Shown here piece after piece: positions 21,045 to 30,931 of a DNA stretch of 64,000 nt. A program made the translations under genes and the position numbers. Under the pieces are notes generated by a model. That model did no database searches, was not told the DNA's origin, and saw only the letters and a program-made list of their open reading frames with translations. The DNA is from SURF-28 sp034521465 (GTDB lineage Bacteria; Bacteroidota; Ignavibacteria; Ignavibacteriales; Melioribacteraceae): NCBI GenBank assembly GCA_034521465.1, contig JAXHMN010000010.1, forward strand, positions 124,001 to 188,000, read 5' to 3'. The first letter of the stretch is position 1. Each line of letters opens with the position of its first letter.

Positions 21045-23697
21045 TTACTTAAGGAGAATCATTTTTTTGGTATTTACAAAATTACCGCTAGATAATCTAT
21101 AGATATAAACACCACTTGATAATGTGCTGGCATCAAATGAAACATTGTGGAAACCAGCGTTTTGTACTGTATTTACCAATGTCTTAACTTCTTGACCGAG
21201 GATGTTGTACACTTTTAAAGTAACCAATCCACTTGTCGGAACAGAATAATTAATAGTTGTACTAGGGTTAAATGGATTTGGATAGTTTTGTGAAAGTTCG
21301 AATTTCAATTCAACCGACTCATCGCCTTCAACATCGGAAATCATTGAATCGCCTATCCAAGTGTATAACCATCTACTAACATCTATATCCAAGATCTGAT
21401 CTTCGTTGATATGGTGAGTAAGTTAAAATACCTTCTCTTTGTCCTGTTGCATCGGCATCATTAATTGAATAGTCGATTTTAATTCTATGACCTAAGGAAG
21501 GTGTATATAGTATATCTTCGCTTGAAAGCTGACTAATTTCTTCGAATGACATTCTTCCTTCAATAGTATATCCACTCGGGAATTTTTCGTTGAAGACATA
21601 TTCATCGCCGGGTGTTTTAACTACATTGCATCACCTAGCGTTGGCGGCTAATCACTTGCGTTGAGAAGCAAATCTAAATTGGTAATCCGGTTCCCAACCT
21701 CTTTGATGACCGACATGTGAAGGGCCGTGCCAGTTATAAAGACCGATGAACAAATCAGCGCCGTCAGTCATATAAGTAGCAATAGTTGTATCAACCGAGT
21801 TTATATCATCCGTAATATCAAATGCAAAGTAAAGATAATCAGCATCGGCAGCCAAATATGCATTTACCGAGAGATCTGCGTCGCCATCAATATCAGTATT
21901 TGTTACGACTGTTCCACGTATACCATCTTGATGGGTATACATTCTAAACGGCATAACATTACTCCAATCTGCTAAATCACCGTCAACTGCAAAGTCCACC
22001 GGTACTGCTATAATCTGATAACCGCAACACCTTCGTGCACGTTATTTGTCATTGCTGTTGCAGGATCCGAAGCAGCAATTTCACTTGGATTACCTGAAGC
22101 ATCGTTACATACTACAGCATAGTAAAAAGTCAACATCTTGATCAGTAAGCGGAGCTCTTAAAGTGTGAGTAGCTAATTGTTCATTTTCACCCACACCGAG
22201 TTTAACTACTTCAACACCCTAAGCATCAAACATCAGTAATTGGATCTAAGACTATAGTAAACATCATACGATTCATATGGTTTCGCCTGGTACGTCAGTC
22301 CATGTAACTAAGATTTACATAGTCACCGGCTGCTACAGTAACTAATACCAGGTGCTTCTGGTGCAATAACATCAAATTCAGGATCACCTGTCCATACATC
22401 ATCAAGATATACAACTGAACCAGGAGTAGCACCGGGAGCCATCAGCATGTTCTAACTTGTTTTACTCTGGATGAATCCAATTTCACCGGGAGCTGTGCCA
22501 CTGCCGTCCCAACCACCTTCAAATCTGTTAAAGTCTCTTAATGGAATAGCAACTTGCTTCCATGTTCCGTCATAACCAACCATTGCTTCTTCAATCATAT
22601 AGCCGGCTTCAAACTTCGTCTTCACCATCACCGTCTGTATCGTCATCAGAATTACAGCTTTAATTGGTCCAATTCCAGCTTCAGCTTTTAATTTAAATTT
22701 AAGCGTATCAACGATAATAGACCCATCTGAAAGCTATAGTTTCTAATTGTTGTCAAATGTCCACACCTGAGTACCGTCCCAAACTGCCCAGTCACTCTCC
22801 GAATAGTCCATTTAATTGAGTTTGTACCTTCAGTAGCTCCTGAAGCTTCTTCGATCAGTAATATTCAACAGCATTATCACTCCAAGCCGCTATGTTCCAA
22901 ATGTAGACTTGCACAGTACTGCAGCACCGTTAAAGAAGATATATGGCACAGCGCGATTTTCAGCAGATGCTTGTGAGAACATTTTATCATAATATTATTT
23001 CGACCAGAATCAGCATGACCATTCTCAGGTACCGGTTAACCAGTTGTGATTGCAGATGAATTATACCCAATAATCTTATCTAGATCTAACTCACTGGTAT
23101 TTCTGGCAACTACCTGACCAGCCGGTTAAGTGGAATTTGTCATCACCGGATTGATCAGTATCCTGCTACACCGTTCAGAACAAATGTTAATCATTCCAGC
23201 CCGGTTCATTCAGTCAAGGATATAATTAAATGAATACCAGTATTCAACTTGAGTAACGTCGTTAGTTGCCGGTCCGTTCGTTGGCATCACTTACATCATG
23301 AAGATTCAATCTGAATGACTCATGTCTTCCTCACTTGCAGGTGATAGTATTATTGTAGCCAAATACTGAAAGCGTGTCACTTAGTAGACCAATCGGCAAG
23401 TGGTTGTCGCAATCTCAGATTCCAATGCTCTAAGTTTACAAATCCGATCCCCAAGCCTCTGAATTATGCGCCAATAGAATACTGTACTCTGCATGCGCTG
23501 CAGCACCATCCACAAACATCGTCCGTATAAATTCGTAATTCGTAAAACTTAGCGTTGTAATCTGCAGTTCACCTTGATAACAATACCCAGTAACATGTAG
23601 TCCGGTGCAGCGTCGAAATCGTTAATTGATTTCTGTCCTAGCGCGAACTACCGTACACCATAATTAATAAAAGACTAATTAGTAATAACTGTTTCAT
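21045..23697 (-). pseudogene. T9SS-sorted carbohydrate-binding protein, heavily frame-broken
   Basis: The span reads as one gene of about 880 residues that has lost its frame many times. The start is the ATG at 23697, with GGGAGGAA six bases upstream; MKQLLLISLLLIMVYG is a signal peptide, broken right after it. Recognisable parts are DWAVWDGTQVWTF; a piece at 22646-22452 with WKQVAIPLRDFNRF, like beta-sandwich sugar-binding modules (CBM11/30-like); a fibronectin III-like piece (TWTDVPGETYESYDVYYS); a CBM9-like domain at about 21400-22000 (VDGDLADWSNVMP...DYLYFAFDITDD); and an intact T9SS domain (NQ-less form SQNYPNPFNPST...KMILLK). Indels are far denser here than in the neighbours, so either true decay or a poor consensus is possible. 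It follows the symporter gene by 66 bp. Probable role: surface binding of glucan. Confidence 0.7.
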
Positions 23698-23763
23698 GAG
23701 GAATTCCTCCCTTTAGTGTTGTTGTGAAATAATTAGTTGATACAATCATCATATTCCAAGTAA

Positions 23764-25314
23764 TCAGTTTTTTATTTTTGTATGCATCCAGTTTACACTT
23801 AAATCTGCTTTATGGAAAACAAACTGTGCCGCTTTTAATTTTTCTTGTGCTGTTTGTGTTTTCGATAAACTTACTGTGATTAATACAAAAGATGTTACTA
23901 AAAAAAGTAAAAAAGCAAAATGTAAATAATTTATATCGGCATAATAGCTTAGCATTCCAAGTTTGCCGACAATTTCCGGGTTTGGTATCGTTAAAAGAAT
24001 TTTCACGAAGCCTAAAATTCCGCCGGTAATGAGAGCCCAAATTGCAGCATCTGCAGTAATTTTTTTCCAAAAAACACCAATCACAAATACGCTGGCAATC
24101 GGTGGACTGATATATGCCTGCAAAGTCTGCAAGTACAAGTAGATATCAGTTTTCATCATTTTCAAAAGCGGTATAAGAAAAATTGTAAGAATAACTATTA
24201 ATGTTGTTGCTAACCTTCCCACCAAAACGACTTCTTCATCTTTAACATTTTTTTTGCGGGGTTTGTAAATATCATTTGCAATTAAGGTTGCCGAACTATT
24301 AAATGCACTTGATAATGATGACATTAGTGCAGCAAACAAACCGGAAATAACAATTCCTTTTATTCCAATCGGAAGCAGGTCTCCGGTCAGCAGATAAGTG
24401 TAAGCTTCATTACCCGATATTCCGGGGTAAAGAACGACGGCAATCATGCCCGGCAGTATGAATAAAAAGATCGGAAAAATTTTAAGAAAGCCTGCAAGCA
24501 ATGTTCCCCTTCTCGCATTTTCAATACCCTTCGCGCTAAGGATTCTTTGTACAATATATTGATCCGTGCACCAGTACCAAATTGCTAAAATAGGCGCGCC
24601 GAAAATTATGCCTGTCCAAGGAAAATCGGGATCATCGATTGGTTTAAATAAAGTAAAATAATCTGCCGGTAACTGCGCAGTTAAAGCGGAAAAACCACCA
24701 ACAGCCGAAATTCCGTAATAGACTAGAAGGAAAGCTCCAAAAAGTAAAAGTCCAGCTTGAAAAATTTGTGTTTTGATTACACTTCGTAAACCGCCAACAA
24801 TAGTATAAAGACCGGTGAGCAGAACAATTAAGACAGTAGAGGCAAACATATCCCAACCTAACACCAATTTAAGAAGATAACTTGCTGCCAATAATGTTAC
24901 GGCAATTTTAATGAAGAAGTAAGCGCCAATAGAAATCGCTGTAAGATATGTTCTGCTGCGCCGGTCGAATCTTTGTCCGAAAAATTCCGGTACTGTAAAT
25001 ACTTTTGAACGAATAAAAATCGGGGCAAAAACATAACCGAGGATTATTAATACAAAAACAGCCAGCCATTCAAACTGACCAACACTTAAACCGCGTGTTG
25101 ATCCCGTTCCGGCTAAACCGATTAAATGTTCGGAAGAAATGTTTGTTGCAAAAAGTGAAGCGCCGACTGCAATCCACCCCATGCTTCTGCCGGCTAGAAA
25201 GTAATCTTCGGAAGTTTTTACTTTGGAACGTTGATGATAGACACCAATAAGGAGGACTATTCCGAAGTAAATAATGATTACAATATTATCAATTAAACTT
25301 ATACTTTCAATCAA
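23764..25314 (-). CDS. Sodium:glucose-type symporter (SSS family)
   Basis: This is an intact inner-membrane symporter of 516 residues with about 13-14 hydrophobic segments. The N-terminal region reads SEDYFLAGRSMGWIAVGASLFATNISSEHLIGLAGTG (the motif is split here only by the helix), typical of SGLT-like members. Later blocks are VPEFFGQRFDRRSRTYLT and WYWCTDQYIVQRILSAKG; the latter is the common sugar-transporter signature of this branch. It is the first gene behind the sigma-54 promoter at 25348-25363, with a 5' leader of about 25 bases. The T9SS carbohydrate-binding gene follows 66 bp later. Glucose or galactose uptake is expected from the family, and glucose from the context. Confidence 0.93.
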   Translation of the reverse strand: MIESISLIDNIVIIIYFGIVLLIGVYHQRSKVKTSEDYFLAGRSMGWIAVGASLFATNISSEHLIGLAGTGSTRGLSVGQFEWLAVFVLIILGYVFAPIFIRSKVFTVPEFFGQRFDRRSRTYLTAISIGAYFFIKIAVTLLAASYLLKLVLGWDMFASTVLIVLLTGLYTIVGGLRSVIKTQIFQAGLLLFGAFLLVYYGISAVGGFSALTAQLPADYFTLFKPIDDPDFPWTGIIFGAPILAIWYWCTDQYIVQRILSAKGIENARRGTLLAGFLKIFPIFLFILPGMIAVVLYPGISGNEAYTYLLTGDLLPIGIKGIVISGLFAALMSSLSSAFNSSATLIANDIYKPRKKNVKDEEVVLVGRLATTLIVILTIFLIPLLKMMKTDIYLYLQTLQAYISPPIASVFVIGVFWKKITADAAIWALITGGILGFVKILLTIPNPEIVGKLGMLSYYADINYLHFAFLLFLVTSFVLITVSLSKTQTAQEKLKAAQFVFHKADLSVNWMHTKIKN

Positions 25315-25347
25315 ATCATATCCGTGGGGTTTATGACACTTATAACA

Positions 25348-25363
25348 TGCATAATCGGTGCCA
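25348..25363 (-). promoter_or_regulatory. Sigma-54 (-24/-12) promoter
   Basis: The minus strand reads TGGCACCGATTATGCA. The -24 element TGGCAC is perfect and the -12 element ATGCA differs from TTGCA at one base, with the correct 5-base spacer. The predicted start of transcription is about 25337, some 23 bases before the symporter ATG at 25314. A sigma-54 activator gene lies about 4 kb away, and paired inverted repeats lie 61 bp upstream. Confidence 0.8.
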
Positions 25364-25423
25364 AATGTATTATTTAGATATTTGCACCATAATTTAATTT
25401 TTCAGTTTAACCGCAATAAAAAA

Positions 25424-25461
25424 TTATCATTTTGATAAGAATGAGATTATTATTTTAATAA
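25424..25461 (-). promoter_or_regulatory. Tandem 15-bp inverted repeats, likely activator sites
   Basis: Two perfect inverted repeats, TTATCATTTTGATAA (25424-25438) and TTATTATTTTAATAA (25447-25461), share the form TTATYA-TTT-TRATAA and are 23 bp apart, about two helical turns. The match extends to ATTATYATTTTRATAAGA. They lie 61 bp upstream of the sigma-54 -24 element, where enhancer sites for NtrC-type activators are usually found. The likely binder is the activator at 29469-30923; this is an inference. Confidence 0.72.
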
Positions 25462-25509
25462 GATGCTGGGACGAAGCTATCTTATTTTATGTATTTGGTT
25501 GCAAGCGAT

Positions 25510-27355
25510 TTACAGGTGTTCGTAAATCTTATTTGCTTCCGGATATTCCGGCGAAATGTTAAGACAATTTCTAAGTGATTCAATTGCTTGATCAATATTA
25601 TCCATCGCAAAATAAGAGCGAGATAAATGGAAGAAAATTTCGGCATCTTGAGAAGAGTAGTTCAGAGCTTCCTTCAAGAAGTTTATTAGCAAGTTTGATG
25701 TTGCCTTCATTCAAGATTTATGATTCCCAATTGCTTTGAAGTAAACCCATCGGGATAACGGTTATGATTCCTAACCAATATATGTTTTGCTTCTCTTGCC
25801 CTATTTGCAGCAATCAATTTGGGGACTGCATATTGCAATGCAGATTTATAGAAGGGTCTGTCTTCCATTAAAGTAAATAACTCTTTTGCAGCAAGTTCAA
25901 ATTTATTTTTTCCGTAAAAATAATGGAATAGCTTTAAGTGTGCGGCTGCCCAGCCAAGCCCGCTCTTAATGCTTTGCATTGCAAGTGAGTCAGAATAGTT
26001 TTCCAACTCAAAGCCGTTAAGATCAAATTCATTATTATCTTCAAATGGAAAGTCATTTAAAGGATTTCTATTTTAATATTGGCTAACGTCGAATCATATC
26101 GCGTAAAAGGAAAGTTATCACTTAAATAGTTGTCTATAGCATGTTCGCTTACTTTTTCATTTTTATCGAACCTTACTTTTAATAATTCATCAACTGCCTC
26201 ATAGAATAGATCAGCCATCAACTTATAGCCATCTAAATTGGGATGAAGATGATCAACCATTAAATCATAGCCGGTAATCTTATCAGAACTGTTTGACTCA
26301 AATCCCTTTTTAATTTTCACAAGTTTCAAATTATGAGACGGCTCAAGTTCATATAAAATTTTATTGAAATCTTCAGGAGCTCTAAATCTCAGCTGATCTT
26401 TATCTTTTGCTTCTTCAAACAGCACAAGTGCTCTAGACGTATCTCCTTCTTGTAAAATCTCATTGGCATCTTCAAATAATTTTAAAGCTCCGTGATGTGT
26501 TCGACTCAGCGGTTTTTGTTTAAGATTTGAAACCAATTCACCGACAATAACCGGAATATTTTCATCATTGCATAGCGAAATAGTTTCACTAATATTTTCT
26601 CTGAACTGTATTAGCCCATCGTTATATAGCTCGGAATTTAGAAGTATTTCTTGGTCCTTTATCATTTGCTTCATTAATGTTCCGCGCGTAACGTCTTCCC
26701 CACCTGAAAATAAACCGCTTATAGATTTTACAAAATTGTAAACCAACTGGTAGGTTTTGAACTCTCTCAAGTAGAGTATCGTCTTCACTATCCCGGGACT
26801 TGCGGAGATATTTTCGGATGAAGCCGGTCCCAGAGCACCGTAAAATTCATTATGTCCCGCATACAAAATAATTAGATCTGGTTTTTGTTGAATCACATCA
26901 GGTAAAATATCATAGATGAAATATGAGTTGACTGCCGATACCCCGAGATTTACTACCTCAATTTTGTTCTTAGGATAAAACATCTCCAGTTTTCTTTTTA
27001 TTTGTCTTGGGAATGAAGCGTTTGTCGGATAAGGATAACCGGCTGTTGTACTACCACCAAATACAAAAATTCTAATTGTATTCTCTGATTTTTCTTTTGT
27101 AAATGGATCAGGAATGACCGACGGTATTGCAGTTGTTCCGGAAAAATATTTTTTGGGAAGATCAGGATTTAAAAAGTAATCACCCGGTGAAATTTCTTCT
27201 ATTTCAACAAATGTAGAATAATCATCTCCGTAATTGATTACTCTTAATGATAATTCCAGCAGAAGAATCATCAAAAACGGAATGACAACCAATACTACAT
27301 AAAACCAAATTGAGTACTTTTTCTTTTCCAATGAAACGAGTTTTTTTATTCTCAA
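25510..27355 (-). CDS. Membrane-anchored SGNH/GDSL hydrolase with TPR repeats (two frameshifts)
   Basis: This is a protein of about 615 residues. An N-terminal membrane helix (FYVVLVVIPFLMILLLELSL, about residues 18-37) is followed by an SGNH-hydrolase domain: block I IFVFGGSTTAGYP (Ser nucleophile), block III YAGHNEFYG, and block V VDHLHPNLDGY. After the hydrolase domain come tetratricopeptide-type helices to the C-terminus (AEIFFHLSRSYFAMDNIDQAIESLRNCL). Frame changes near 26055 (one A short in the AAA run) and 25708 split it, but the reading NPLNDFPFEDNNEFDL joins the parts. It starts one base after the end of the GH5 gene and is surely co-transcribed. Deacetylation of a polysaccharide is possible; no substrate is visible. 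Confidence 0.75.
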
Positions 27356-27356
27356 G

Positions 27357-29346
27357 TTACTTTAAATAAAGCATCTTTCGTGTTTCTGTATAATCACCGC
27401 TGCTGATCTTATAAAGATAAATACCTGTTGATAATTCGTCGGCATTAAATTTAACTTTATGTTTGCCGGGAAATTTTTCTTCATCAACTAAAGTAGTAAT
27501 CTCATTGCCTAGTACGTCATAAACTTTCAACTTCACAAATGAATTTTGTGTGATGGAATATTCAATATTAGTTTCCGGATTAAAAGGATTCGGATAATTT
27601 TGATTCAGTTCATAATTAAGTGGTTTATCCTCCTCTTCATCAACGCCGACAACAGTTTGAACAAATTCAAAGTAATTTATATTGAATCCGCCGAAGAAAA
27701 ATTGAACTAGTAACTCATGTGTTCCTTGAGTTAATTCAATATCCTCAATTACATGTGATTGCCAATTCTGCCAACCGCCGGTTGACTGCAAGGCTTCAAG
27801 CTTGAGTTAAAAATTGTCCGTCTAATGCAAATCTAATTTGACCATTTCCGTTATCGGCTGCATATCGCACGATCAAATCATACACACCATCACTTTCCAC
27901 ATCGATAGTGAATTTTAAAGATTCGCCGCTCTCGATCCATCCAACATTAAACCCGTTTGTTGTATCATCTGTACATTCTTCAATATCTACACCATCGTTG
28001 CGGTAAGCCCAACCGTTGTTCCATGTTTCACCGCCCTGTCCTTTAGTATTTTGATAAACTGCATCATTATATGCTGATCCTCGTTTTCCAAAATCATAAT
28101 CTACAGCAAATAATTTTCCGGGTATTATGTTTCTTTAAATGGTAAAGTTGTATCATCTTCAGGCTGGCGCATAAGTGCATCAACTACGTCCGGTTGAAAT
28201 CTGCAATTTTCAAAACGGAGTTTATCGGCTTGAATAAGCAAAGCCGCATAAGCAAAATCTGCCGACGGTTTTGTTCCGCCATTATTCCAATAATTTAATA
28301 ATCTGTTGATATTGCGGAGTTAACACGGCGGATAATGGCCCCGCAATATTATCAATTTTTTTGTGAGGCCACCAAGCCCAGCCAATATTGTTGTCGTTCA
28401 TAAGTTCAACACAATCGGCGAACCAGACATTTGAATTTTCTCCTGTCTCTCCTAGCCAGAGTGGCTTATCCGCTTTGTTCTCTAACGGCAAGATAATTTG
28501 AAATTGAGCTTTGAGTATTTTCGTTCCAATATTTGTGAAAACTGTAAACTAGATTTTCATCCCAAGCCGGGATTAGTCCGTTAAAATCTGTTGCAAACCA
28601 ATTCCCTTCAATAAAAACAATATGATTTGTATCTACTTCACGAATGGCATTCGTAATATTTATATAAAGTTCTCTTAAAGGTGCATTGTTACTTCCGAGA
28701 TTCCACTTTGGTTCATTAATCAAATCATAACCACCGATCCATTCTTTATCACGCATATCTTTCTGCAAGTTTTCTGCCAAAGCTTTACGGTAATTTCTTT
28801 ATTTGTTTCAGATTCCCAGAGCGATGGATATTCCGGATTGTAATCGCTAATCGGTTCGTCACTTTGTCCGCCGGGAGCAGCATGTAAATCGAGTATTAAA
28901 TAGAGCTCATATTTTTCACACCATGCAAGAAGTGAATCAATTTGTTGAAATCCTTTTTCGAAATATGTATCAGGTATCTTGTGAGATCGGTTAATTTATT
29001 GTAATGCATGGGGAATCGGACTGGAATTAAATCCCCATTCGGCAATGTTTTCTATATCTATTTCACTTACATAATTCTGCCCAAGTACCTTTCATAAAAA
29101 CTCTTCGGTTCTTTCTTCTCCAATTAGGTCGACTATTCTTTCTCTTATTTGGTGTTCGGCATCTGCAAATCCGGAAGTCTTAATCATATAACCTTCTTGC
29201 AGCAGCCAACCACCTAAACCTATTCCTTTAAGTAGAACTTCGCCTTCATCATTAACAATTTTTTTGCCGTCAACTTTTAGAAATCCTTGTGCGGAAATTT
29301 CACAAAACAATAAAACAAAAATTAGCAGCAGTAATTTATAGCGCAT
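27357..29346 (-). CDS. GH5 endoglucanase with CBM6-like and T9SS sorting domains (frame-broken)
   Basis: This is a secreted enzyme of about 660 residues. The start at 29346 gives a signal peptide (MRYKLLLLIFVLLFCEISAQ). GH5 motifs follow over several frames: LLKGIGLGGWLL, LILDLHAAPGGQ, the acid/base Glu in DLINEPKW, FHKYW and the nucleophile Glu in WLGETGEN, then WAWWPHKK. A CBM6-like module follows (GKRGSAYNDAVYQN, VGWIESGESLKF, YDLIVRYA, GGFNINYFEF), then a T9SS domain (NQNYPNPFNPETNIEYS). Breaks lie near 29092, 28990, 28790, 28480, 28130 and 27800. GH5 enzymes with this start act mostly on beta-1,3 or beta-1,4 glucans; the exact linkage is not readable. An inverted repeat at 29450-29464 may place it under the nearby sigma-54 activator. 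Confidence 0.82.
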
Positions 29347-29373
29347 TCCATCCTCGTTTTTTGAGAAGGATTA

Positions 29374-29389
29374 ATCAAATATTAGACCA
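29374..29389 (-). promoter_or_regulatory. Weak -24/-12-like sequence ahead of GH5
   Basis: The minus strand reads TGGTCTAATATTTGAT. GG and TTG are correctly spaced, but the usual GC of the -12 element is GA here. Alone it would be ignored. It is listed because it sits exactly 61 bp from an inverted repeat of the same type as those ahead of the symporter. Confidence 0.4.
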
Positions 29390-29449
29390 AAAGATTTACC
29401 GGTATTATTTAGAAAAAAAGAAGCTCGGCATATTCAATCGGCGGAATAA

Positions 29450-29464
29450 TTATCAAATTGATAA
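29450..29464 (-). promoter_or_regulatory. Third 15-bp inverted repeat, likely activator site
   Basis: TTATCAAATTGATAA is a perfect TTATCA-N3-TGATAA inverted repeat. Its half-sites are identical to those of the repeat at 25424-25438. It lies between the GH5 start (29346) and the end of the sigma-54 activator gene (29469), 61 bp from the -24-like GG at 29389. Confidence 0.65.
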
Positions 29465-29468
29465 TGAC

Positions 29469-30923
29469 TTATTTTAGACCAAGGTCTTTACAGAGACGGT
29501 GGAAGTTCGAAGGAGCTAGACCGAGTTTTCCAGCGGCTTCGGCATCGGATATCGAATTTTTTCTTACGAAGGCGACATAATCTTTTTTAAATTTTTGCTC
29601 AAGGTCTTTCAAACTCTCAATTTCTTTAAGTGCAGTAAAGTTAAATATGTTGTTTGAAGATTTTTTTTCGCTCGAAACATTAATCAATGTTTTGTCGTGA
29701 TCCTTCATTGTAATTCGGTCTTCGGCATTTATGATCAGGCGTTGAAGAACATTCTTTAACTCTCTAACATTTCCGGGCCAATGGTATTCTTTTAGTTTTT
29801 CAACAACGTCATCATCAATTTGGATGACCGGTTTTCCTAAATCCAAGCTGTAAAGTTGCAAATAATGTTTTATCAAAATCGGGATGTCGTCAATTCTTTC
29901 TTTCAACGGTGGGATTATAAGCGGAACAACATTTAAACGATAGTAGAGATCTTCTCTAAACTTACCTTCTTCAACTGCCTTCTCAAGATTCTTATTTGTT
30001 GCTGCAATAATTCTGACGTCCACTTGTATTCTTTTAGTGCGCCCGATTTTTTCCAACTCACCTTCTTGAATAACTCTGAGAAGTTTAACTTGCGCCTCAA
30101 GCGGGAGTTCGGCTACTTCATCCAAAAAGATTGTTCCGTTATTTGCCACTTCAAACAAACCGGCTTTCTCAACCGCAGCGCCGGTGAAAGCACCTTTTTC
30201 ATATCCAAATAATTCACTTTCAATCAGATCGCGGGGAATACTTCCGCAGTTTATCGGGACAAAGTTTTCTAATTTTCTTTTACTTCTAAAGTGAATATTA
30301 TTTGCAACTAATTCTTTTCCCGTACCGGAAGGGCCGCTTACCAAAATGTTGAGATCAATTTCCGCCAGTTTGCTAATCTGTTCCCTTAATTTATTTGTCG
30401 TTTCCGATACTCCGATAATTTTTTTACGCTCTAATATGTCCTCTATATTTTTCGTTAGCTTTTTCTTTGAGGAATAAGTCTGCATCTCTAGGCGCTTTTT
30501 TTCATAAGCATTAAAGATGCTCATTAAGAAATCCGTTGGTTGGTAAATATACTCTTCAATATCCCCCGGATATTTTGTACAGTACCATACTGCACCGGCG
30601 TCCATTAATTTTTTCGCAAAGTCAAAATCCGTAATGTTTATTGTAAGTTTTGTAATTACAATTATTTGCAGAGTATGATTGATCTGTTTGATTTTTTTGA
30701 TCAGTTCTTCACCGCGTATAGCGCCGGCAATTTGATAATCCATTATAATTACGTCATATATCTCAGAATTATCCCGAAGCAGTTTTAACGCATCCGCACC
30801 GTTGCTTACAACTTCCCCGATCTGCAAACTTTTGTTGAAAATTGAGATTGTATTCTTTACCCTGTTTACATCAAAATCTTCGTCTTCTATTAACAATAAA
30901 TTTATTTTATTCTCTGATGTCAT
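29469..30923 (-). CDS. Sigma-54-dependent response regulator (NtrC family)
   Basis: This is an intact activator of 484 residues. The receiver domain (residues 6 to about 135) has the acidic pair ED and the phospho-acceptor Asp62 (VIIMDYQIAG). The AAA+ domain has Walker A GPSGTGKE, the sigma-54 contact loop GAFTGA, and Walker B GTIFLDEV. The C-terminal helix-turn-helix (DAEAAGKLGLAPSNFHRLC) is Fis-like. It lies 8 bp after the histidine kinase gene, as the last gene of a three-gene operon. Likely targets are the promoters ahead of the symporter (25348) and the GH5 gene, based on the shared inverted repeats. The activating signal is probably an extracellular sugar sensed by the upstream binding protein. 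Confidence 0.93.
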   Translation of the reverse strand: MTSENKINLLLIEDEDFDVNRVKNTISIFNKSLQIGEVVSNGADALKLLRDNSEIYDVIIMDYQIAGAIRGEELIKKIKQINHTLQIIVITKLTINITDFDFAKKLMDAGAVWYCTKYPGDIEEYIYQPTDFLMSIFNAYEKKRLEMQTYSSKKKLTKNIEDILERKKIIGVSETTNKLREQISKLAEIDLNILVSGPSGTGKELVANNIHFRSKRKLENFVPINCGSIPRDLIESELFGYEKGAFTGAAVEKAGLFEVANNGTIFLDEVAELPLEAQVKLLRVIQEGELEKIGRTKRIQVDVRIIAATNKNLEKAVEEGKFREDLYYRLNVVPLIIPPLKERIDDIPILIKHYLQLYSLDLGKPVIQIDDDVVEKLKEYHWPGNVRELKNVLQRLIINAEDRITMKDHDKTLINVSSEKKSSNNIFNFTALKEIESLKDLEQKFKKDYVAFVRKNSISDAEAAGKLGLAPSNFHRLCKDLGLK

Positions 30924-30931
30924 TATTAAAC

